This document shows, one piece after another, positions 1 to 10,700 of a stretch of DNA of 64,000 bases (its first letter is position 1; each line of letters starts with the position of its first letter). Under the pieces are notes generated by a model. The model was not told the origin of the DNA. It saw only the letters and a list, made by a program, of their open reading frames with translations, and did not search any database. Position numbers and translations under genes: made by a program. Source of the DNA: Ilex aquifolium (lineage: Eukaryota > Streptophyta > Magnoliopsida > Aquifoliales > Aquifoliaceae); contig OX637396.1 of assembly GCA_951799425.1 (NCBI GenBank), positions 42,771,901 to 42,835,900 of the forward strand. Reading direction: 5' to 3'.

Positions 1-1000
1 ATAATATGGTGGGACCCAATTAACCAGTGTTTGGAAGCAAATTTGACGTCTAGATAACCCGGTTGGACAAAATCCTAACCCGAAATGCAGTGCATTTTAA
101 GAGGATATCTGTAACCCATCTGGGTGGGGGTATAAAATGCCAGCCGGTTGGATTTGTCTGTCCAATTACTATTATACCCCTTTTGCTGTTGTTTAACCCT
201 CGATACATGGACGACACTTTTTCGTCTCTCCCCCAAAAAGCACGAGCAGATGTGATGTCGCTGGAGGAGTGATCGTGGAGGGAGGTCTTTCAGAAAATAA
301 ATCAAAGGGCTTTTTGGAACTTCCACACATTTCTTCTTTGACCAAACGGTCCAGTTCTTCCTTGATCTTGGGGCTGTCGGAGTCAGAGTCGTTGTCGGTG
401 ATGTAACGAGTAAACATGAGCAATTGACTCACACGACATAAATACAAAAGCTGGTCCATTCTCACTCTGACCCTTCTCATTTACCTCACAATTGAATTCA
501 AAAGACAGTATGACCATGAACTGCCACAAGAAAAAAATTGTGTTCAAAACTTCCTCTCTCTGTAAAAAGAAACCTAAAAAATTCAATAGTTTCAACCACC
601 TGGGGGGGCTCTCCCTAACTCCAGAAATGGTCTTTTGGGAATTATGATCCAGTGAGTGGTGTGAACAACAATATATTTGCTCAGTCAATTGCAAGAACTT
701 CTGTAACTCAAGTATGTGAGAGTGTTGGAGAGCAACCTAACTAACCAAACAAGAGATGGGAAAGGAATACACCGATATCCAAATCAATGTAAATGGGTAT
801 GTGCCATTGGGTTTGATAGGAAAGGATAAAAAAATCTAAACCTATCCAATCTGGCCATCCAAACACCCCCATAGGGCGTGTTTGGTTGAGGTCATTAAGG
901 GGTGGAATTGAATTAAACTAATCCAATGATCACTTACTACCAAGGTTATCAAGTTATAAGGTCTGGCCTTAATGAATTTGTTAGTGTCCGTTCGATGTTA
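1..1000. other. Unassigned AT-rich DNA with one exon-like stretch
   Basis: I recognise no gene here. On the minus strand around 193-420 there is an open stretch rich in Asp/Ser then Lys/Glu (NDSDSDSP followed by KIKEELDRLVKEE) that looks more like real coding sequence than chance, and a GTAAAT donor-like site lies upstream of it near 485. It could be a stray exon of an unknown gene or a pseudogene fragment. No family was recognised and no splice partner was found in the window. Confidence 0.25.
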
Positions 1001-1006
1001 AAGTAC

Positions 1007-1250
1007 TATATAACACCCCATACTTGGTACAAGTCAATACCATATAATAGGTGGTATTAACTGACACATGATTGATATCAATATTTAAAATAACAAGTAT
1101 CCTATAGATTATAGAGTTGTGCATTGACGTAGGGTGTTTTCTGTTAGATTAGTCCAGTACACATAGTATGACTTCCCAGGGGGTCACCCATCCTAGTACT
1201 ACTCTCGCCCAAGCACGCTTAATTGCGGGGTTCTGATGGGTATTATAGGG
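1007..1250 (-). mobile_element. Cassandra-like LTR carrying a 5S rRNA segment
   Basis: Read on the minus strand this starts near TATAATACCCATCAGAAC, runs through a long 5S rRNA-like stretch and ends near GGGGTGTTATA. Cassandra elements are terminal-repeat retrotransposons in miniature whose LTRs contain 5S rRNA sequence including the RNA polymerase III internal promoter. The ~244 bp length and the order (short leader, 5S body, AT-rich remainder, GGGGTGTTA end) fit a single Cassandra LTR. I saw no second LTR or primer-binding site, so it is a solo LTR or fragment. Boundaries are approximate. Confidence 0.6.
1170..1240 (-). pseudogene. 5S rRNA-derived segment (about 71 of ~120 nt)
   Basis: On the minus strand the segment matches the central part of plant 5S rRNA: CCCATCAGAAC, a box-A-like AATTAAGCGTGC, CTTGGGCGAGAGTAGTACT, then the C-box-like GATGGGTGACC and CCTGGGAAGTC. 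The 5' first ~25 nt and the 3' end of 5S are missing, so it is not a functional 5S gene. It is most simply explained as the 5S module of the surrounding Cassandra-like LTR. Confidence 0.75.
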
Positions 1251-1358
1251 ATAATTTAGTAGTTTATTTTATTATATGTTGCCCTTTTATATAAAAACCT
1301 CTATTAGTGGATCTATCAGCACAAACAGCCAAGTGATAGCAGAGTTATATTTCAGGCA

Positions 1359-1998
1359 ATGGAGGCCCTCTCAGAGATGGACAATGTTGAAAATGAAGTC
1401 CTCACCCGAGGCAACCCAAATCAAGTTGAATCTGAATGGTCAAAACCTCCAATGGGCTGGATAAAGATCAACTGCGATGGAGCATACTGTGAGAAGAGCA
1501 ACAGTGCAGCCTATGCAGCAGTGGCACGCAATCATGAAGGTATACTTCTCCTTGGAGTTGCAGCAAGATTAACAGTCTCCTCAGCTCTGGCAGCCGAGGC
1601 CTGTGCTGTGCGTAGAGCTGCTAAAATCGCACTTAATGAAGGTTACAGAGAAGTTATCATCGAATCCGACTCGAAGGCCCTGATTTTTTCCCTTAATCAA
1701 GGATCAACAGCGACCATAAGAGAAATTGAAGCCATTCAACAGGATATATGGCACTATGTGAAAGGCATTACTAAAGTCATCTTCAAACACACAAGGAGAT
1801 CCTGCAACTCAGCGGCACATACTCTGGCCATGCACTCTAGGCAAGGCACACTGCCTTTCAACTGGCTACACTCTCCCCCAAGGCAGCTGGCGCAGATCCT
1901 CCTCAAAGAAGGTAGAATAGGTATTGGGTAAAGTTATAATGTAAACTTTTATGCCTTTTATTTTAATGAAAATTATACTTTGACCAAAAAAAAAAAAA
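1359..1998 (+). pseudogene. 5'-truncated LINE: RNase H-like domain, 3'UTR and poly(A)
   Basis: An open frame from 1359 to 1931 (190 codons) encodes an RVT_3-type RNase H domain. WIKINCDGAY holds the first acidic residue, ALAAEACAVRRAA the glutamate, IIESDSKALI the next aspartate, and NSAAHTLA the C-terminal motif with His where many RNases H have Asp, common in plant RVT_3 domains. The stop is followed by ~55 nt and a 13-nt A tract (about 1986-1998), the expected 3' end of a LINE. Reverse transcriptase and endonuclease are absent. The first Met is only the first available one; the fragment is probably open upstream. A captured stand-alone RNase H-like gene is possible but the A tract argues for a LINE end. 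Confidence 0.7.
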
Positions 1999-2319
1999 CC
2001 ATGACTCAAATTTAAATTAACATTTGAGTAAAAAACTTGATTTGATACAAATGACTTCAATGGATAAACTCAAATTTAAAGGAGAAACCCAAATTTAAAT
2101 GAGGACAATCCCAAATTTAAATAAGAGTAAAGATGACTATTAGATCTTTAAAAGAGGGTAAAATCTCACCATTAAACATTTACGTAAGGATTTAAGTCTC
2201 CCTTGATTTGAGTAAAAAAATGAGTCTCCTTAATTTGGTATAAGTTTGAGTCAAGAAGACTCATTTTTTTGAGTCCAAATTTGAGTCAGGGTTGGAGATA
2301 CTCTTATGTATCTTAGGTT

Positions 2320-2420
2320 TTGATGTTGTTGCACAGACTTATTGTGTTGTAATGATTTTTACTCTCCCTATTTCTTCTTTTCCCTTTCCTTGATCAAAGT
2401 TTACATGGTAGCAGAGTATG
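2320..2420 (+). mobile_element. LTR end with primer-binding-site-like sequence
   Basis: A C/T-rich stretch ending in GATCAAAGTTTACA is followed by TGGTAGCAGAGTA, which resembles the initiator-tRNA primer-binding site TGGTATCAGAGC used by many plant LTR elements. The same block recurs at 3520-3592 (GATTAAAGTTTACA) without the primer site, as expected for a 3' LTR. The two probably mark a small decayed LTR element, with the LINE and Cassandra fragments lying in or beside its 5' LTR. Confidence 0.4.
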
Positions 2421-3464
2421 TTTCGATCCGAAAACATATTTAGCATCATAGTCATTGTTTCAAATAAAGAATATGTTCTTGGACTAGGGCTGACATCATC
2501 ATCCTGGACCAATTTTGAAGAAACCTCCCTACTTGATTTTTCATGGGTATTCTCATGGAGTGTTTGGTTTTCGATTTCGTGGTCATTGGATAAAGTTTCC
2601 TATTTTTAGAATATTTTTCGAAAATATTGCTCAAATTTTTCAATCTTAAATCTATTGTTCTCTTCGATTTCTTTGCTTTAAATGACGCCTAAGGGGTGCG
2701 ACTAGAGGTTCTTTGTACTTTGTGTGATTGAGGGCAAGTGGCTGTCTTTTGCTATATTTTTCGTTGGTTCAAAGGGTTGTGAACAGTGTCAGTTACTATT
2801 CACAGCATCAACAGTACCCCCAATTGAATATTTTGCTGCCTATTTGCCTTATACTGGTCTAGGAAACCTCAATTGGCTGTGGGTACTTGATTTGTAAGGT
2901 TGTTGGATTGATTTGTGATGAAATTTGGGTTGTTTGAGAGGTTCGGGTGGGCTGAATATGTGCATCGTTAATTTATTTATGCCCCTTATCCCCATCACAA
3001 GCAACAATTCTATATTGTTGTTTGCTTGATTGGATGATTCTTATGCATATTCAATTGATTGTTTGGTGAAAACTTGGTGAACGTTTCTTTTGTGTGTATC
3101 GGAGGGCACATTAGAGATAATTATAAAATCCATTTCCGACAGATGTTCCCTGTAACACTTATGTTTCTTTTGTGATATAATTCCCTGTAACACCAATGCT
3201 ATTCAAATTGCTCATAACTTGGTCTTACTGGAATGAAGCATGTTAAGATTAACTATCACTTTGTGCGCCATCACCTTGAGTTGGACACCATCTCCCTTTC
3301 CTTTCTTCATTCTACCATGCAGTTAGCAGACTTTACAAAATCTCACACCACAACGCCTTTTTGTTTTCTTCTTGACAAACTCTTAATGTTTTCTGCTACC
3401 ACATCATCAATCTGAAAGAGGAAAGGGGGGGGGGGGGGGGGGGGAGAGGTATTATAGTCTAATA
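2421..3464. other. Non-coding interior of decayed LTR element
   Basis: About 1 kb between the two LTR-like blocks. No open frame longer than ~60 codons and no gag or pol motif is visible. It ends in a G homopolymer of roughly 20 nt at about 3426-3445. Confidence 0.35.
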
Positions 3465-3595
3465 TACTTAGTATGATAGGGGTAATTTAGTCATTTATTT
3501 TATTGTATGATAGGAAAACATCCCGACTTATTCTGTCGTAATGATATTTTCTCTCTTTTTCTTCTTTTCTCTTTCTTTGATTAAAGTTTACACTT
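3465..3595 (+). repeat. Second LTR-like copy
   Basis: Shares the block GGGGTAATTTAGTCATTTA with a diverged version at about 1248-1270, and its C/T-rich tail with 2335-2404. Interpreted as the 3' LTR of the decayed element that begins before 1270. Divergence is substantial, so boundaries are not defined. Confidence 0.4.
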
Positions 3596-4584
3596 GTTTT
3601 TTTTAATTCAATACCCAAACGGGGAGGGGGTTACTGAAAGGACATTAGATACATATTTCACACATTTTGAAAGAAATATTCAAAGTACGCCTTATACACA
3701 GATTCCAAAGGCGATAAAAGAGTATGCTCTCTTTTTCTTCCGTTTTGAAGGAGAGATAATGAGAAGGGACATAAGGGCAGTTTAAAGCTACATGATAGTT
3801 GGTATTTAAGGGACTACTAAGGTGAAAAGGCTGGATGTATTCTGACGAAATGCTATTTGACTCTTGGAGGACTATAATGAGGACGACAACATTGTGATAT
3901 TAGAACAATGGGACCATAACGTATCCAAGCCTTGATCCATATACACTATTAAGGTATAAAATGGTTTGTCAATTATTACCTCCACATGAACAAGTTATTG
4001 GAATCAATTATTCAATCCCATCTCATACCATATGCGAACGAAATATGGCCTTAGTAGGAAGAAGTTAAATATCTCCCATATGCAAACCCCAATCCAAGAC
4101 CTAGATTAAAAATTCTCAATATCATCAAGCAATTTTCTTTCCCAGTCAACGACTTTTGAACATAGTTTTCACTTTGCAACATCCAAACCATCATCAAGAT
4201 TGAAGTGTGAATTTCAAAACGTCAGAAAGATATGGGAAGCCATTCTTGTGGAAAAGAACCATCCCCCGGCCAAAAGATATATGCGATCTATCAACCCATG
4301 TTATACATGCAGACTAAACAATGTAAGCGAGGTAGAAACAAATTAAAAGTCATTTTCAGCATACTTATTTCTACATTGTCCCATGCAAACCAGAACAAGA
4401 GACATGGAAATGTGAAATGCAGGTAAAATGTGTGTGTGCATAACACAGAAACACAATGGATCTTTCAAGCTCGGAGCATGCAAGAAGAGTCTGTCAATTC
4501 ACCAAGAAACACCTAAAACCTTATAAAGAGGAAACACAGTCTTACATTATTTTTCCACATCCCAGTGATTTGATAACTGTGCAT
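3596..4584. other. Intergenic DNA and likely 3'UTR of the transporter gene
   Basis: No gene recognised. The part next to 4585 would be the 3'UTR of the minus-strand transporter gene. I could not place its polyadenylation site. Confidence 0.4.
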
Positions 4585-4705
4585 TCAAGGGCCATCATCC
4601 TGCTCTTCCATCTCCTCAAGAATAACATATTTTGCAGCAGTATTGTTTGTCAGCGATGGTACCATCTCATCTTCACTCGATTCACACCTCTGTAACTTTT
4701 GGTAT
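4585..4705 (-). CDS. Transporter exon 11 (C-terminal tail and stop)
   Basis: Acceptor TTTCAG before ATACCAAAAG; stop TGA at 4587-4585. Encodes the short charged cytosolic tail, including the KYVILEEMEEQDD end seen in plant homologues. 121 nt. Confidence 0.88.
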
Positions 4706-7700
4706 CTGAAATGTAGAATGAAAAATGAAATGAAAACAAGAGCATTAAAACTAATTTAAGAGTAGATATATGCCAAACATAAATGAACCAATGGATAAGT
4801 ATCCATAAACAAGTGAAGAGTACAAAATGTGGGTTTAATGAACCCAAAATTCCATTCAAGTTTTATAGTCGCATGAATTAACGTAAACTTGAGTATGGGG
4901 TTTCATTTTTATGTGGAATTTAAATAACGAACAAACACAGTCCTTGTGAATAATAATGAAAAATAATCACAGTCCCTTCTGATAAAAATAAAAAATAAAC
5001 ACAGCACTTGCCGACAAAAAATAAATAAATAAACACAGCCCTTCATTTATCAAGTGCCCAACCAAGGAATCGAGGAATTAACTAAAACTACACCTAACTG
5101 ACTATATTCTCTTTGTCCCCCGCCGCATGAGTATTTTTGTCCCCTGCTGCATGAGTATTCTGGGGTACTACAATTTATGAAAGCTCAAAATTCCAATTCC
5201 AACTATACAGTAAAACTACAACTAATAAATGTTGGATGAATAAATGAAGAGTATTTTAGACCATATTATATAAAAACAAAGGAGACATCCAGAGTCAGTT
5301 ATTAAATTAATGAGTCATACAATGAACTATGGAGAAAAGTGATCGAGCAACATTGAAAACTTGAAACAACAATAACCAGTTTAACTACTTAGAAGACAAA
5401 GGGAAAAGTTAGAACAACTGTAAGAGAGAGAATTTCCGATTACGGTAGGAATGTGTCAAGGTTTTTCCATAAGTTCGTATTATTGTTCCTTGATTACAGA
5501 TGAATTAATAACGCGATTACGTAGCAGTAACAAAAACCAAAGGTATGAAGTGTGATATGAATTTTCGATGTTGTGGATGACAAGCATGGCTGTTTGTTTG
5601 ATCACCAGTTGTGTAACCCTTTTGATTTTTGATGGTCTATATAAAGAAGTTTTTGTTTTCATAGTTGATTTGTCTTAAATGTTGTGATTCCAGATTTCCA
5701 AGTTTGTTAGATCTTGGTAGGATTTTAGTCAATTCAATTTTGTGTGGTTTTTCTTTTGTTTCATTTCCAATTGTTATTGTTTCTGCAAACTTGCCAAAAT
5801 GGTAGAGCACCACTTGAGAGAGGAAACATTGATTAATGGGGTCAATATACTAAAAGAGCTATGCTATCTGATTCTTACTTTCGCCTTCCAACCATAGGCT
5901 CTGTTGCTTTTGGCAAAAAATAGTATCTGATATGTTTCCATGAAAAACTTAGTTTTCTGCAGAGCTCGATATCAATGAACCCACAGTCTAGTGTGAAATA
6001 CCATAGAAACTTACTTTGTATATTCTACTAGGCCTTAAGCAAATGGCTATAGCCTTAATCACGAGTATAATTCTGTTGTGTTACGTTCTAATCTAAATTT
6101 GTTGGGCGTAAAATCAATAATTCAAGCTATTACATATTATGTTTATCTTTCAAGTATACATCCATCACGAACACCTTCACTTTTAGTTGGTAAAAGCTAA
6201 GGTAGCCTGATTGTTCATGGATGGATTTGATGACCGTGTTGTTATAGTGGGAAATTGAATGCCTCTCAGTCCAAGTTTGAGAATATTCTACTTGGCAATG
6301 TTAGCTTAAGGTCAATTGCAGTACTTGCTGAACCAAGTACTGGTGAAAATAGAAATGAGGCCCCTTTTCCAGCATCTGCAAACAGATGGTGTTGCATAGT
6401 TGATAAAACTGATGGAGAGATTGGGGAAACAGTTGGTGAAACTTATGATCACTCAACTCAGTTAAATGTTTTTGGGTATTGTGGGCACCATGTCATGCCC
6501 TTGTTGCAATTCTATTGCTTATTGCATCTCAAATGCTTCTCTACAAACATCTGGAGAATAGCAATGGTATGGAAGCCACACTCTATACTCAAGTTCGAAT
6601 TGTAATAGGCATAATATGTGTCCTAATTATTCTGTTTGTTTTTAGTCATTTATTTGTGGACTGGGATATTCCTCTTAAGAAGTGTGAAATTTCTTGAGCA
6701 TGAAGAAGGTTGTCATATCTGATGTTGGTATTTTTTTTCAAGGTTTTTATAGGCCTCAATGATCTGTTTTCTTTGTGCAGTCATCAGTTCTGTAGCTGTA
6801 AACTTGAAGATAGTCTTTATTCCTTATTTGGCACTAGAAATAATTTTTTTTGTTGACAATGTTAATGTATTTTCATTTGCATTAGTTTTTGTCACCATAT
6901 TGGGCTCAATGTTTCTTGTATCAGAATGGTCTTGTTATTTCTAATTTTTAACCTCTCTGCTTTACTCCTGTGTAAACACATAACTCAGTATATATGCATT
7001 TTATGCTTTTCATTTTCTTTGAATCACATGAATTGATTATTTATTTGATGCATAGTTGAATTGTCATAAAATAACTAAATCACTGATTAATTTTGTCGAG
7101 CTATGCATGACAGACACTCTAAGACATAAAAGTAGATAATCATTTAGTTGCCCAATTCTTTTTCGACCTTAAAAAGGTTAATATTATTTTTTTTATTCAA
7201 ACACATGCCTTTTTAAACCCCTCTTATTTTTTTCACCTATAATTCTCAGTTTGATTGTAGTGGTTTCCACAGGGCCATTGTATAACCAGATCCACATCGT
7301 GTGTTGATGACAGAGTAGATCTTGGGAAAGAGTCCTTAAAGGTCAAAAAAGACGACGTCGGATCGTGGAGCTCGATTTGCCCTAGTGAAGCTATAGGTTA
7401 ACATCTCACGGTGGTGATTCCAAAGGGTTAGATTCAAGGGAGAAAGCATCTAGCCATAAGTATATTGGTTGAGGTATAACTCTTTGACTTTGTAATCATT
7501 TTTTAGTATAGTGGATTAAGTTTAGGTGAACCTAGATTGGTCTAGTGGTTTTTCCCGAAAGCGTTTCCACGTGAAAATTACTTGGTGGTGTTATTGATTG
7601 TTTATTGCTTGATTTTGTATGCACACATGCAATTGAACACACATACTATGTGTTTGATGATTTGATTGAATGATTGTTATATCTTAAATACTACCAATTT

Positions 7701-10700
7701 GGTTAGAATCTGTAGAAGGGCAATTGGAGAGATAAGGATGGTAGATTTGCTTGCTGGTTGAGATTGTTGAATTTAGACATCTAGCATCCACACATTCATT
7801 GAGGATTTGCTCATTGTAAACAGGGGATCACTAAGCATTAATTCTTAAATCTGATTAATTGGTGATTGAGGTTTATAGGTTAAAAATTGGTATAGGTTTC
7901 TGCAAGATGTGTCAAAAACCTATTCACCCCCTCCCCTTCAAGGTCGTGCTAGTATGATACCACGTGTACAATCGTGTCAGAGACGATCGAATTACAATTC
8001 TCCAATATTCTTATCAAACCATTGGCACGGTGTACCTTTAGTAGCCAATTTGGGCAATTTTTAATCCCTATGCCCTAGCTTGAGGGGGAGTGGTAAGAGT
8101 TATTTTTCTATTGTTCTAGTTTCCTAATATAATATATTGCTATTATGTTGTTTTGCTATTATGTTCTCCTTTTCTAATATTGTAACTGTCTTCAATGTCA
8201 ATCTAATATAAATAGGTGAATGTGATAGTATTTAGGCAATACATATCCTACACACCATGTAGTTTCAAAATCTATTCCTTCCTCTGTTCTTCTTTTCTTT
8301 CTTTCCCTAAACACTACTATTCTATTATTCCAGTTTCAACTAAACTCATATTGAAAAAGTAAGGGTTAGTTATCCTAATAGAAATTTGATAAGACTCAAC
8401 AGTTTTTTGTGACGAAAAAGTAGGGATTATTGGTTATTTTTCAGAAAAGAACAAATCCTTCTTAAATGTTCAGAGTCTAGATGTTGCCAGAAAAATAAAA
8501 TTATCTCAAAAAAATGATAGATTGAACATTACTACATTTTCTATGCCATCTCATCTTGTGTCAGTATTCGAGACAAATCTGAAAGGTCTGTCATGCAGCC
8601 TCCACAAGTTCAACCTTGGAAGATATTTATGAAATAAACAGAAGTTGCAGTAGTGGGCACGAATTCTAGGATATTAGATACAACAGAAAAATGGAAAAAT
8701 AACAATGTCATTGTGGCATGGATGGGAACAACAAGCAGCAAGAAATTGGAATCATTTTCAGTCAAATAATTATAAGCCTTATAGCAAATTACAATGAAAG
8801 AAGAACAAGTAAGAGGCGTAACAAAATCAGTATAACTAGAAATGACTTACTTGTACCAGTTGAATAAACTGACACCAACCATGATAGTGAGTAGGCCAAC
8901 CCCTTTCAACCACGTAAATTCATCATGGAAGTAAAATACCGCAACCTAGATATCCAGTGAGTGAAATTTGACCATTACTAAGAACCAATCAAGTTCATGA
9001 AATTAAAATTCTTCACTCTCATCAATATATATATATATATATGGATTTTGTATTCAGCAAACTTCTAGATGCAAGATCAGCAAGCACATCATTAGGGCCT
9101 GCATCACTGGAGAATTGCTAGCAACTTATTCTTTACCATATTCAACACAGTTTCCATCTTGCTCCGCCAAGATCAGTTTATAAGAAATGATAAACTACTT
9201 TTACTCCCTTGTGGTTTAAGCCAATGATGATTAAAATCCCTATATTTTTTTTCCCTGATAATAATTAACATCCCTATATTTTAGAAATGTGTACTTTTCC
9301 CCTTTGAAGATTAGAACTAAATTGCAAAAGTTAATAGGATTGACAACTTGGTATGCAAAAAAATATTTTTGTAGTTTTAATAATCAAAACACCATTTAAT
9401 AAATAATGAAAAAGCTTTACATGAGGGACAAGGAGTCCTCAATATAAAGAACATTGAAATACACATGAAAGCAACAAACAAAAACTACACTTCCCCAAGG
9501 ATCAAAATTTCGTTTCGGTGCATTGTTTCGGTCACCTAAAAAACGAAAACGTTTCGACATGTTTCGGAAACGTTTCGATCCGTTTCGAAAACATAATGAA
9601 AAAAATTAAAAAAAAATTAAGTATTATTTTTTCAAAACATTGGTCGAAACATACCAAAATATCTTGAAATACACTGAAACATTCCGAAATAATTGTGCAA
9701 ATACATTGAAATATAACAAAACATTTCGAAACATTATGGAACATTTCAAAATATTAGAATTTCAATTCCATCACTGATTCGTTTCGGTCTCCTTGAAAAC
9801 GGAAACGTTTCGGGTGTTTCGATCATTTTGAAAAAAAATATTTTGATCCTTGTACTTCCCACACCGATTTCCAATCCATCCTAATCAAGAACAAAAGTAT
9901 TCCGGAAAAAAGATGGCATGGAAACCCAAAAGGAAGCCAATTTTTGACTTTATGTCGTCCAACACTAACACTCTTGTCATAAAAAATTCTTGCATTTCTC
10001 TCAAATCAATACCCCAAAAGACATCATCACCGCACATGTCCAAAGAGATTTAGCTTTTTCCTCCTTCCAAGACCCCAAACTAACTTTTAAATGTTGCTCT
10101 ATAAGAAGCTAGCACAATCCAATGCATCTCTACTATACCAAAACCACCGACTCCTTAAAAGTAAGACAAATAGGACAATAAAAAAAGAGATAATAAATAC
10201 ACTCCTAATTCCTTTACATATGACACACAGCTGAGGAAGCAAAGAGAGGTAAATTGTTTTTCAATAAGAAACAACAATTTATTGATAATCAAGAGAATTC
10301 ATTACAAGAACACCATATCAAAGGTGGACAAGGGGTCCAACACCATGACTAAAGAGAGATAAGTTCTCATCCTCAAGTAAGTCATTAGAATTAATTTTCT
10401 TTTTCGCAGCACTCCAAGAAGAAACTATAACTTTAATAGGCACTTTGACTTTCCAAATCAACTTGAAAGGTTCACGATGTGGTATAGAAGGAGCATCAAT
10501 CAAGGTATCAAAAATTGATTTACAAGAGAACTCCCCAGATGAAAGGATAACCCACCCTTCTATCAAGAATGACACTATCCAACAAAGACAATAAAGAACA
10601 AAGCCCGACAGTCTCCCTATCGTTGAGATTTCTAATGAAGTTAAAACTTAAAAAACCAACTACTTGGAAAGGAAAAGCAAGATACCATACAATCAATTGA

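Noticed and set aside
1170-1240. Functional 5S rRNA gene
   Set aside because: Both ends of the 5S sequence are missing and the flanks match a Cassandra-type LTR.
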